From the NCBI GenBank assembly GCA_001465935.1, contig LNKV01000044.1, positions 23,709-87,708 on the forward strand: a stretch of DNA of 64,000 bases. The letters run 5' to 3'. The position numbers and the translations under genes were made by a program. Shown here in pieces: positions 14,123 through 24,462 of this stretch (the stretch's first letter is position 1; every line of letters starts with the position of its first letter). Source of the DNA: Clarireedia homoeocarpa. Its lineage: Eukaryota > Ascomycota > Leotiomycetes > Helotiales > Rutstroemiaceae. The notes beneath the pieces were generated by a model. The model saw only the letters and a program-made list of their open reading frames with translations, had not been told where the DNA came from and did not search any database.

Positions 14123-14435
14123 TGATATAATCAATAAAATTATATTTTAAAAGTGATATTATATAAAGAAGTATAAAAGTTATATATAATATCTAGAATT
14201 ATATATAAAGTATAAGTCTAATATTAATTATATAAATTATCTTTTTCTCTAATTATAAGATTATATTATAATCTTTATACTTTTTATATAAAAGATATTA
14301 ACTATTTACTTATAATCTCTAAAATTGATTTTCTAGTTATATAAGTATTATATACTTATATCGGATATACTGTATTTACTTTAGATTCCGGTTTGTTTAA
14401 CTAGAGCTATTTTATAGCCGATTATCTATATATTA
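14123..14435. repeat. Right LTR of the 6.8-kb retrotransposon
   Basis: Colinear with 7598-7910. It begins TGATATAATC, retaining the TG dinucleotide lost from the left copy. It is more bleached at its 5' third but keeps GCCGATT and TCCGGTTTG near its 3' end, where the left copy is bleached. Each copy has therefore mutated independently. Confidence 0.85.
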
Positions 14436-16415
14436 TTATATATAATTATATTATAATAAATTCGATCTTTTTATATTGAATTTACTTCTTTATCTATTTT
14501 ATATAACTTTATACTATTATATTATAATAAATCTTTAATTTATATATATATAAATCTAATATTTAATTTATTATTTTATATATTTTTTTAATTATAAATA
14601 TATTTATTATCTACTTTATTAATATTATATATTTAAACTCTTTTTTATTTTCTATATTCTATTTATAAGTAATTTATTATATTTATTATATTATTATAAA
14701 TTATACTAATTTAATAATAATAAATAAAATTAAAAGATAATTAAATAAATCTTTTTATTTTTCTTTTTTTACTTCTAATATTATTAATATATATATTAAT
14801 ATATTATTATATTTAAATATATTAATTTATTATTATAATATAATTAAATAAAATTATAATATTTATTAAGAGATCCTTTATATTTAACTTTATATCTTAA
14901 TCTTGTTTTTCTTATTTTTTTTATTTTTCTTACTTTCTTTACTCTCTTTACTTTTTTAGTTAAATAATATATTTTCTTTATTAGATATTATATATTCTCT
15001 ATTAAATAATATATTCTTTTAATAAAATAATATACTTTTTCTATTAAATAATAAATTCTTCTTTTTTTCTCTTTTTTATTTTTTTTTATTTTTATTTTTA
15101 TTTATTATTTTATTTTCTTTTTTATCTTTATTTATAATCTTTTTCTTTCTAATCTTTTCTTTCTTTATTTTATCTTCTTTTTATTTCTATTTTATTCTAT
15201 TATCTTTTTATTTTTTTTTTATTTTATTTTTTTTTCTTTTTTATTTTCTTTTTTTTTCTTTCTCTTTTTATTTTTTTTTTCTTTTCTTTTTATTTATTCT
15301 TTTTTTTTTCTTTTTTTTTATATATTTTATAAAATATAATTTATTATAATTATATAAATATAGTTTTCTTATAATTATCTATTTAGTATAAAGAATTCAT
15401 TTAATTATATATTTATTAAATATATTAAATAAATATTATAATCTATTTTTATAAATATTTATAATTTTTTATAATTTTTTTTATTTATATATAATATCAA
15501 TAGATAATATTTTATTTATACTATTTTAATATATATTATTTTTATATAAATAAAATATTCTATTTAAATAATTACTATCTTTTAATATATATAAAATAAT
15601 TTATCTATTATTTTTTATAACTTGATTATTATTAATTCTTTATAAATATTAGATTTATTTATTATTATTAATAATTAGATCTAATCTATTTTAAATAAAT
15701 ATTATATATATTTAATATAATTTAATTATTAGTAAGTTTTATTATATTTACTAATTTAAATAATATAGATTTTTATCTTTATAATAATTTATTAATAGAT
15801 TAATATTTAATATACTTTTTCAATATAATTAGAAAATATAAAGATAATAAATTCTTTTTCTTTCTTTAATTCCTTTATAATAAAATATTTAGATTTTATA
15901 TAATTAATAAAAAATCATTAATATATAATATATTTTTATAATTTTAATTAACTTTTATTTATTCTTATTATTTTATATTATTTATATCTCTTTTAAATAT
16001 TAAAGTACTATTTAATAATATATACTTTAATATTCTTTTCTTTTTATTAAATATTATAATAATTACTATTAATAATCTAATATATAAATTTATTATAATA
16101 AATAGTTAACTCGAGAATTAATTTAAAAGTTTAATTAGATAATATTAACTTTTTTATATAATAAATAATTTTAATTTATTATATTATTTCTTTTTAAATT
16201 TTCTTTATTTTTTTTTTAAATATAATAATATTTATTTTATAAATATTAATTAATCGCTTTTAACTATATAATATATTTATTTTTTTAATAATATATAATT
16301 TTATATAAATCTAATTTAATAAAAAATCGTTTAACTATTTTAAATTTTAATATTAAATAATTTATTTCTTTAATTTATTATTTTTTTAGTTACTTTCTAT
16401 TTTACTTTATTAATT

Positions 16416-16603
16416 TTATATATAAATAATCAAATATAAATAATTTTAATTAGATAGATTAGAATTTAAAATAAATATAATATATTCAATATAAATATAT
16501 AATATTTATATAACTAATAAATTTACTTTAATAACTAAATATAAATAATTAATATTTTTTATATAAAAAGTATAAAGATTATAATATAATCTTATAATTA
16601 AAG
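16416..16603 (-). repeat. Truncated LTR fragment, reverse orientation
   Basis: The reverse complement of this segment matches the last ~188 bp of the LTRs at 7598/14123. A marker is the run reading CTTTAATTATAAGATTATA on the minus strand, matching CTCTAATTATAAG at 7722. It starts at the position equivalent to the LTR's outer end and stops exactly at the N at 16604. It is a second, inverted insertion of the same family, cut either by biology or by an assembly break. Confidence 0.75.
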
Positions 16604-16604
16604 N
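16604..16604. other. Single ambiguous base (N), probable assembly join
   Basis: The only N in the window. It lies exactly between a truncated LTR copy and a pure 7-bp microsatellite, where short or repetitive reads would collapse. The true distance across this point is unknown. Confidence 0.9.
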
Positions 16605-16692
16605 AAATAAAAAATAAAAAATAAAAAATAAAAAATAAAAAATAAAAAATAAAAAATAAAAAATAAAAAATAAAAAATAAAAAATAAAAAAT
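16605..16692. repeat. (A6T)n microsatellite
   Basis: About twelve perfect head-to-tail copies of the 7-mer AAAAAAT directly after the N. Unlike the rest of the AT island the copies are identical, suggesting recent slippage or an assembly artefact. Confidence 0.9.
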
Positions 16693-17039
16693 AATATTAT
16701 ATTAATTAATATTATATAAAAATTATTAAATTATTTATAAAAACGTTTTATTATATTTTAATTTTTAATTTATTTTTAATTTTAATTTTTAATTTAAAAT
16801 ATTATTATTAAATTTTATTTAATTTATTAATTTTGAATATTTATTTTTATTATTTTTAATATAAAATATAGTTTAAAAATTTTTAAATAAAAAAATAATT
16901 ATAATCTAAAGTTAAAACTTAGTGATTCTAACCGAATTGTCTCACTAACTATATCTCGCTCTGTTCTTGCGACTCAACATCGAAAGGTAATTTCACTTCT
17001 GTCTAGGTTGTGAGACCCCGCATACTAAATGAGTATACT

Positions 17040-18240
17040 CCTATACGCACCCAGCTGTCCTTATTATGATAAGGATTTCCCTTGGGCACCACAACTAGAC
17101 CAGAAAACTGATACGTTGTCCACCAGAATGATGCTTCCTCACTGTTTATTGAAAGCTGGTTTTTGCACTCGAGCCGGTACCACAACGGGACTCTTTGGTC
17201 AAAGTGACTCCTGGCAAACACTAGGAGGATCATACTTGCGTTTTTCTGGTAGATAATTGTTATTGCTTAAGGAAAGATTGTCGAGATTGCATATTATTGC
17301 CGTTCTAGGGTCGTCATCCAAATGGGACTTTTCAGGTAGCATTGGTTGTCCATATGGCAACAATTGGACGAGGTCATTCTCCCATCTTAGTCTAGCTGGA
17401 ATTCTGTAAGTGCTAAGCTTGACTCTTAGGCCAGCGAAATCATCAAAGAGTGCCTCGAGCTCAACTGATAGTTTAGGATGTTCAAAGGTTAGCACACTCG
17501 CGTTGTAATTACACTATCCCTCCCGAGTGAAGCGCTACATTCAAAGACAAGCTGTAGTTCACAAAGTCATGATCAGAATCGGGTTGACAAGGTACAGAGA
17601 ACCATGACCAGGGCGGCGCCTTGACACCGTCTTGCATTCCTGGGACTGGCAAACTCGATCCACCTTTTGCGCCTGCTGGCTTAACACACCAAAGCAGGCC
17701 CACATGAGCCGACTCTTTCCAGAGTCCAGCTAGATATGTCATACCACTTGCGATGCCTGAAAATGCGATGACTCTGTCCTTCTCGAACGTAAGCTTGCAG
17801 CTCCGATAGTCCCTGACCATTTGCGACCATTGGAGGTCGAAATCGCTGGATTAATCGCTGATGAACAGATCTTGCTTCATACTAGAGAATATCGAATAAA
17901 GCTGTGCCTTTGAGCGAGATACTTTGAGCGAGATACTTGCAGCATAGGTCTGCTGAACTCGTTGTTTAATGTCTCGCAGCATTCCCAAAGGAGCCGATCG
18001 TGACCATAGTAGATCGTCCGTGGACACAGCAGCCTCTCCTGGAAGACCCAAGCCCGAGATAATAGAGAGCACACTCTTCTGTACCCTTCTGTAGACCAGC
18101 TACTGAATGATGCACTTCTATGAAAGTTCACTACAACAGCGGCTGGTGATAAGAGTTTGCTCCGCAGGCGATTAAGCCCAAAGGTGGGCAAAGAGCTTGA
18201 GTGGGAACTTGCAGCTGCTAACTCTATTGTCCATGGTAAC
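17040..18240 (-). pseudogene. Degraded HET-domain (heterokaryon incompatibility-like) gene, C-terminal half
   Basis: Four consecutive minus-strand fragments read in the order of a fungal HET-domain protein. At 18191-17877 is RAWVFQERLLCPRTIYYG followed by DRLLWECCETL, the hallmark R-A-W-x-x-Q-E-R-L-L ... W-E-C of HET proteins. At 17820-17509 are LTFEKDRVIAFSGIASGM, YLAGLWKES, GLLWCV and PPWSWFSV, matching the conserved post-HET region. The segments 17495-17199 and 17233-17040 resemble the variable C-terminus. The fragments lie in different frames with stops between them, and no start or classical N-terminal HET motif is visible upstream. It is therefore a broken gene, not one I can splice. 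HET proteins trigger cell death on non-self fusion; this copy is presumably inactive. It sits directly against the RIP island. Alternatively, several introns could explain some of the frame changes. Confidence 0.65.
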
Positions 18241-20125
18241 CAGCAATATGGAGCCGATCCCCATCACCCGGAGGTGAAGAAGGCCAGAGGCTGGACTTTG
18301 GTGACGCCAGTGAAGTCAGCAATGCAAGTCCCAATGTACGGATCTAATATCATCTCTGGCAGAGCATGAATCAATGCTGCGCCTGGGAGAATGAACCATT
18401 CACAGGGTCACTGGTGATCATTCAACAAATCAAGAAGCATGAAGAGAGTACCATTGTGAACTGGACGCTGAAAATGTGCGAGCCAAACAGTTATGTAAAC
18501 TGGGCGGATATAAATCCATACTCCTCAGTCACTATAACATGACATGGAAACACTACAATCCCACGCCAACAGGAGACTCTATTCCACAGTCTTATACCTC
18601 CCTGCTGCAGTGGAACTTACTGTGCATATGCCGGCCAATGCAAGCTCATAAGCCAAAAGGGGTAGATAGAGATTGTGGTAGCCTAGCCGGAGCTACTTAG
18701 CTACCCTCTTTTTGGCGCGGAGGAGATCTGATGTTGGCACCATCGCCACCAACGAGCTGAAATAGCTCAGATGAGGCCATCGAATTCATGATATGTATAC
18801 ATGACACTTTAACAACCATTTTGCATTTTGAATTTTATGTATAACGTTCTCGGCTACTCCATGTCCAATATGCAACTTAACAGCAACAGAGTAACGTGGC
18901 TTTCAAAGACGTCTGATATTTGGTATCGAGATTGTATTGGCTTACAATGTAAACGATGAAAAAGATACAACATTTTAATGACCACATACAAGTACGGGCA
19001 TGTCCCAGCCATGATCCAGGTGATGTGCTGGAGGATGTCCAAGGTAAGATTGTGGTCGCCAGATATCTGCGGGTACATGGCTTTCATCATACTACTATAG
19101 CAACCCAGCTTCTTGTGCCGTTCAGGAAGAAATATCTGCACCGCCTCGAGGACGTTGTATCGCTCATGTCATGTCCTCGGGAGATGATTACCACACGGCA
19201 AATGGTCGTAATGCATATCCGCCGCCAATACCCGCAATCCGATGCCTTTCCTATGCACTTACCAAGATCGGCTTTCGCAGATGCCTCTTCCAGATTGCCA
19301 TAGAATATCACTGTTAAAAGCAAAAATCGTTCCCATTGACTGGAAAGCACCAGAGGATTCCAGTGGCTACCCTATGCTCCATGAAATACTCAGCTATGCC
19401 AACGCAAATCAGACAGTGGGAGGACCCAAGAGAGAAGAACTTTCCGGGTCAGAAGCCGAAAGACTAAGAGAGTAGCCAAGGGTGCTGTTGTGCTAACAAT
19501 CATCGAAGAGGACACTAGCAATCCGGGTTTTGGTGCAAGTGGTTGGCAATTCTCATGCCTTCCTCAGCATCGAGGAACCAGAAGTATATTGACAGCTCAT
19601 CCCCATATCAATTCTTCGATCCCTTCTGCTTTCTTTGGACTTCTGCCTTTTTCATCTCCTTTCTCTTTTACCTTGTAGCAATCATCTCCTTTCTCCTTTG
19701 CCTTGTAGCAATAGTCGTTTGTAAGTCGAAAGCCGGAACGCATACGCACTCGAGGTGCTGTGTGTGTAATGCAGCTGCGTAAGCTATGACTTGCGGTGGC
19801 TTGCGGTGACTTGCAATGCCAGGACGATCTATGCAAAGTAAGAAAAGATGATGCCATCGTCCTGACGTTCCCACCTGTTCGTTCCCATGTAGGGAGGTAG
19901 ACATGTATCGATTTACGGTCCCCACTCTGGGATTTGCTCGTACGTAGGGGTACGCCTCCTAAATCAATGAAACAATCAATGATTTGCAACGCCAATCAAA
20001 TTCGTTAGCCGCTGTTCGGTTAGCAGTAAGTCTGAGCAGATCCCGAATCCAGACCAATGGGAGACCATCGGTCTACATACTACGCAGATAGTTTCACGCC
20101 TTACCGCGTGCAAGCAGGTGAAAAA
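18241..20125. other. Gene-poor stretch, no recognisable gene
   Basis: Only short overlapping frames occur here. Phrases such as the minus-strand frame at 19141-18854 look faintly protein-like but match no family I know, and stops interrupt every frame. It may contain relics of further accessory genes beside the HET pseudogene. I see no RNA gene or clear repeat. A small palindromic CGTACG-type motif (GTACGTAGGGGTAC) lies near 19940. Confidence 0.5.
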
Positions 20126-20249
20126 GAAGCAGAAGCAGAAGCCGAAGCAGAAGCAGAAGCAGAAGCAGACGAAGACGAAGACGCAGAAGTCGAAGTCGAA
20201 GTCGAAGTCGAAGTCGAAGTCGAAGTCGAAGTCGAAGTCGAAGTCGAAG
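20126..20249. repeat. Hexanucleotide microsatellite (GAAGCA)n then (GAAGTC)n
   Basis: A tract of GAAGCA units (20126-20168), a short GAAGAC transition, then about ten GAAGTC units (to 20249). All six frames across it are open because the period is a multiple of three, which produces artificial Glu/Val, Lys/Ser or Asp/Phe-repeat ORFs. There is no supporting gene around it. Confidence 0.9.
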
Positions 20250-20297
20250 AGCGGTTGGCAAAGGGGATTCGAGAAGAAAGCGGTGCAGCAGCTTGTG

Positions 20298-20374
20298 CAT
20301 TTTGTGACTTGTACTTGGTACTCCATTTTGTGACTTGTTCTTGGTGCTCCATTTTGTGACTTGTACTTCTGCGC
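20298..20374. repeat. 26-bp tandem repeat, three copies
   Basis: Unit CATTTTGTGACTTGTACTT plus GGTACTC, starting at 20298, 20324 and 20350. The second copy differs by two substitutions and the third is truncated. It lies just downstream of the hexanucleotide tract, in the far upstream region of the Rac gene. Confidence 0.85.
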
Positions 20375-21179
20375 ACAGGATTGCGTACAGTAATATTCCA
20401 AGCAAAAAAGAAAAGCTGGAGGCGCGTGAGGCGTTACAGATCTGCCTCATCAACCGAGTCCTCACCTACCGGGTAGCGTTATTCCAAGTCGGTTCATAGT
20501 ATTCCGTAACATCGCAGCGCTCAGGCACCATCTCGCCATCTCGCCATCCATCATCCATCCATCTCTCCATCCATCCATCCATCCATGCTTGGTCCCGACT
20601 CGCAACTCTCAACAACAACAGCTACAACTACAGTTCGTGGGAATCTTGCTTGCCCCGTTGTTCTGACTCTGCAACAACCTCCGTCTTCTTGCTCCTCTTC
20701 CAAACAATCAAAGCATCACATCCCATCATTCCAACAGCCACTTTTTATATCGCCATCATCAACCACCTATATTACCATTTCCTCGTCCTCATCCTCATCA
20801 CACCACTCTGTTTGCTAGTGTTCAATCTGCCATTCGATAAGGAGAATCAGTCCATTGCACCCCTTCTACCGAAAACCCGCCTTCTACGAAAAAAGACCCT
20901 TGACTCCCTCGCCTTTTCCCAGTTCTTTCATCCGATCTTGAATTTATTCCTTCTCCCCTCGGCGTCAATTCCCATACAGGTCAGCTTCTCCGAAGCCCCA
21001 GCAGTCTGCGAGTCTCCAACACTCGTTCCTCCCTACCGGGAAACCCAACTTCCGACGTATCAAGATATCTGACCGTTATGCAGAGATAGCCTCACGAAAT
21101 AACCGAAACAAATACAAACCGAATCCCACCCTCTGAACTATCAACAGTTCTTTACGATTTCATCTCACTACAAGTCAAT
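20375..21179 (+). promoter_or_regulatory. Upstream and leader region of the Rac gene, with CCAT repeat
   Basis: About 800 bp without a credible gene. A (CCAT)n-rich stretch spans 20529-20586, followed by a long C/T-rich, CAACAACA-containing tract typical of filamentous fungal core promoters and 5' leaders. The longest open frame here (from 20650) is low-complexity and has no homology signal. The Rac start codon is at 21180. Confidence 0.5.
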
Positions 21180-22086
21180 ATGGCAGCACCAGGTACTCAG
21201 TCTATCAAGGTTAGTTCATTACGCGCCCCTCAAGCATTTGATCAATTGCGATCCTCGCTGAAGCTTGAGGCTAACTTCATCTCTACACAGTGCGTTGTGA
21301 CCGGTGACGGAGCGGTCGGCAAGGTATGCCATTGCCTTCATCTTTACAGCTCTCGACCAATGGCTGACTCTTAGAAACAAAGACGTGCCTTCTCATATCT
21401 TATACTACAAATGCTTTCCCAGGGGAATACATCCCGACGGTGTAAGTGTGGCTATGTTGGGCGATTAACATTGGTTACTGATAATACTAGTTTCGATAAC
21501 TATTCTGCCAGTGTAATGGTTGATGGGAAGCCGATAAGCTTGGGACTGTGGGATACTGCTGGACAGGAGGATTACGATAGACTGAGGCCGTTGTCGTACC
21601 CTCAGACCGATGTATTCCTGATCTGCTTCTCCATTGCCAGTCCTCCATCGTTTGACAATGTAAAAGCAAAGGTATTTTCAACATCGTTCCTGTTTGAAAA
21701 CCTCGGAAGTGGTCGACTAACTGATTTGCTTGAAGTGGTGGCCAGAGGTGTCTCATCATGCACCTGGTGTTCCAATTATACTTGTCGGGACTAAGTTGGA
21801 CTTGAGGGATGATGGGCCCACGAAAGAGAATCTCAGAGCCAAGCGAATGGAACCTGTTACCTACGAACAGGCTATCATCGTTGCAAAGGAAATCCAGGCA
21901 CACAAATATGTCGAATGCTCTGCCTTCACCCAAAGAAATCTCAAGATGGTTTTTGACGAAGCGATTCGGTGAGTATTCTCTTAACTTGTTCTTATTCCAG
22001 AAGACTAGGCTGATAAAAACAGTGCCGTTCTGAGTCCACAGCCACAACCTTCGAAGCCCAAGAAGAAGTCTTGCACGCTCTTGTGA
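21180..22086 (+). CDS. rac1: Rac-type Rho GTPase (Rac1/RacA)
   Basis: Small GTPase controlling polarised growth, actin and NADPH oxidase in fungi. Exons: 21180-21209, 21291-21323, 21383-21441, 21491-21671, 21736-21968, 22023-22086, giving 199 aa, the usual Rac length. The P-loop GDGAVGKT (residues 15-22) is split by intron 2. Switch I reads YIPTVFDNY and switch II WDTAGQEDYDRLRPLSYP; the base-binding motif is GTKLDLRDD, and the C-terminus has a PKKK polybasic stretch and the prenylation box CTLL (Leu-ending, so geranylgeranylation is expected). VDGKPISLGLW and TKLD separate it from Cdc42, which has TQTD. Minor oddities are KWWPE where KWFPE is common, and CSAFTQ instead of CSALTQ. It faces Nop6 tail to tail. 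Confidence 0.97.
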
Positions 22087-22514
22087 GAAAACCTTGAACA
22101 TGATACCTCGACCGCTGGAATCGGAATACTGTATTTACCAACAACGATATCAATATCTGGTGGAGCAGGAGCGCTCGTGTTCTTAAATGTGCCAATTTTC
22201 CGATTTAACTTGAAATCAAAGGAAAGGAGGAGTCGTGGGGAGAAGTATGGAAATGTAATTTGAAGGCTGTTTTCTGTTTATCAGATGTTTCAATTCTATG
22301 CTGTAGAATTTGGGCAATATCAAGACAGCATGGCGGTTTTGGAAGATACCGAAAGATACCTTTTTCTGTAGATAAATCATGACGGATGCATGGAGTAACG
22401 AATATATTAGGATCGTGAGTTTGATCGATAGTTTGAAATTGGATTTTTAATTGAATAACAATTGGTTTCCTCTTATTAACAAATATATTGCGTATAAAGG
22501 AGCTTGAGGTGCTG
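22087..22514. other. Convergent intergenic region, rac1 / nop6 3' flanks
   Basis: 428 bp between two stop codons on opposite strands. It is AT-moderate with no ORF of interest and must contain both 3' ends. I see no further gene. Confidence 0.6.
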
Positions 22515-23710
22515 TCAACCAGCAATTCTGGCTCTTCTGCTGGGATGTATTCCACTATCCTCAGCCAATACTTGTGCACTAGCGGATCCTCCACTATTCT
22601 TCTTACTTATGGCCTTGTTATCTGTCTGCAGTCATTGTCAGTCAGTGAATCAAAGAGGGTTGTCACCACTCTATAGTGATCGTAACTGTCCAAAGAAGGT
22701 GAATGGGACTCTACCTCTTGTGCCTGTCGAATACGCTGCTCATTCAATTTTTGGTTTTTCTCTTGGATCTTTGTCCGTCTATCTTTTGTATTGCCACCAC
22801 CACCAGCACTATGGAAGTCAGTCTACAGAGATTGCCAAAGCCAGACTTGGTGGGGATGATCCAGCTCACGTTAATTCCACGTTTATTTTCCTTGGTGCTG
22901 AAAGATCGTCTTTGAACGTCGATTGATGAAATTGCTTGAGACAGGTCTTCATATGATCGTACCCTTCAAATTCGAGAAAAGCATAACCCTTTGATTTGGA
23001 TGGATTGCCCTTCTCTGTCTGATGACGTACAGATAACGGCTTGACTGCTGCAAAGTGCTTTTGTATAGATGCTGTCGTGGCTGTAAATGGCAGGTTCCCT
23101 ATCAGGTCCATTAGTAGGATGCACAGAACCAAACTTTCAAGAATTCGGCCTGACCTATGAAGACAATAAACCTTGCAGCCTTGCCTTCAGGATTTGATTT
23201 TGGCACTTTTTGCTTCTTGCGAACACTGGGATTGCCCTTATTTGTCTTCGCAGATTCCGTCCCTGAGGCTTTATCTGGGGCTTCTTGTTCTGATGAGTTC
23301 GTGGTGGCAGGGGTCTCGGGCGTGGCAGTAGTGGTAGCAGCAGCAGTAGCGGCTTCTCTTGCTTTGCGCTCAGCTTTGCGCTCCTTCTTGCTCTTCTTTG
23401 GAGCACTCTCGTCGTTCACCAGGTTCGCTTCTTGATCTCTAGTCGGCATCGAGGAGGATGGCGCATCGGCAGAATGGACCTTTGTCCTTTTGGCCTTACG
23501 ATCAGACTTTTCTAGCTGTCCACTTTGTTCTACATCTTGCTTGGCGCTATTATGCACACTATCGTGGGAATCTCTTTTCCTCTTCACTGATGCAATTTCT
23601 TCGTGGGTAGACTCTGTCTCTAGGTCTTCTGGGACATCGGGGATTGAATTCTCTAGCTTGCGCTTCTTCGCTTTCCTTTCGGCTCGGGAAGTGCCTGCAC
23701 TGAAACCCAT
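22515..23710 (-). CDS. nop6: Nop6-like nucleolar RRM protein
   Basis: Ribosome-biogenesis factor of the small-subunit processome, acting in the nucleolus. Exons (minus): 23710-23155, 23098-22870, 22808-22715, 22625-22515, giving 329 aa. Residues 1-175 are highly charged, with Lys/Arg runs (ERKAKKRKLE, KKSKKERKAERKAREA) and Ala/Thr repeats. The single RRM starts about residue 179 with RFIVFIGNLPFTATT; RNP1 is SKGYAFLEF, and YDHMKTCLK with RKINVELT follows. After a GGGGN link, a basic helix and the family ending IHPSRRARIAG close the protein. That ending, encoded in exon 4, identified the true C-terminus; a single-exon reading stops too early, at the exon 2 boundary. The ATG at 23710 was chosen because it starts the MGFSAGTSRAERKAKK N-terminus. 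Confidence 0.93.
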
Positions 23711-24462
23711 TGTTTGCGTATTGAAACCGAATATGTGAACCGATAGGATATTTCGACTATTATATTTGGCGATGATAACGACCTTTAACAATTTTGGCGA
23801 AAAAAAAATAAAAACATCATTCGGGAAATAAGCACAGACGCACATCTTGACTGGGCGTAATTAAGCTTAAATGTTTAGGACCACATAGCGCTACGCTTCC
23901 GATCCACGGAACTACTAACTTAGTAGTTCGATATCGCATCACCCCAAGAAATACTATCTCCTCGAAACCTGAGCCTCTATGATATTCTACACCCAATACT
24001 TGCTAATTGCGGTCGGAGAAGAGTACATTCCTTGAATGCGCCTGCTAAAGACTACAAACTACTTAAGGCACTTGAAGACCTCGCTCACAGATTCTAGGCA
24101 TGCATGGAGGGCGATTTTTGAAGAGTCAACTAAGCTTAATATTTTGTGATTTCCCTCTGTTTACACTAGCAGTACATGAAATGCCTGGTCATTAATATAT
24201 CAATCCTCGAAGAGACCGAAGAAGTGGGTATTTCATGCGGGGTTATGTGTATGTGGACCCAGGGTTGTCCAATCTCTTAGCAGAACACAGCCACACCAAC
24301 TTAGCCTACAGATAGATACCGACAGTCGATAAATAAGGGAGAAAACCTCAATCGTCCATCTAAGCACTTATGCCTGGAAGATCCAAGGTACTAGAGAGCT
24401 GTGACTCGTCCAAAGTGAGAATCCAACCATGACGTTCAATATTCAGAGAATGGCTATCCAAT
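23711..24462. other. Intergenic region upstream of nop6
   Basis: 750 bp between the nop6 start and the 3' end of the CFEM gene, both on the minus strand. No ORF or repeat of note. It should hold the nop6 promoter and the CFEM-gene terminator. Confidence 0.5.

Larger units (their letters stand above)
7598..14435. mobile_element. RIP-degraded LTR retrotransposon, 6,838 bp
   Basis: Two direct 313-bp repeats (7598-7910 and 14123-14435) flank about 6.2 kb of bleached DNA, the arrangement of an LTR retrotransposon. The offset between the LTRs is 6,525 bp at both ends, so there is no net insertion or deletion. The left LTR appears to have lost the TG start (now TA), and both end in TTA where TCA/CA would be expected. 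No gag, protease, reverse transcriptase or integrase frame survives, so superfamily and strand cannot be assigned. A target-site duplication is not readable. Confidence 0.8.
1..16910. repeat. AT-rich, RIP-degraded repeat island (isochore-like block)
   Basis: The whole stretch is overwhelmingly A and T, with TA, TTA and ATA steps dominating and CA/TG dinucleotides scarce. No open reading frame of useful length survives on either strand, and no protein family is recognisable. Composition switches to ordinary balanced sequence within a few tens of bases near 16,910. Repeated copies inside the block (LTRs, a direct repeat, a minisatellite) differ by transitions. This is what repeat-induced point mutation (RIP) leaves in Pezizomycotina: C-to-T changes in duplicated DNA, giving AT-rich isochores. 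RIP as the cause is inference from composition and from the LTR comparison. Between the elements annotated separately I see only decayed, non-coding AT sequence. Confidence 0.9.

Noticed and set aside
16605..16692. Telomere repeat
   Set aside because: The unit is A6T, not TTAGGG-like, and it is internal.
1..16910. Mitochondrial DNA insert as the source of the AT block
   Set aside because: No mitochondrial gene, tRNA or rRNA is recognisable, and the LTR structure with transition-only divergence fits RIP-treated repeats better.
20057..20401. ORFs with poly Glu-Val, Lys-Ser or Asp-Phe repeats on both strands
   Set aside because: They exist only because the GAAGTC-type array keeps every frame open. 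No splice or family evidence on either side.
20650..21072. Plus-strand frame upstream of rac1
   Set aside because: Low-complexity leader sequence without family signal. The Rac start is unambiguous at 21180.
22504..22926. Plus-strand frame overlapping nop6
   Set aside because: Antisense shadow of nop6 exons 2-4, which carry a conserved RRM end and C-terminus.
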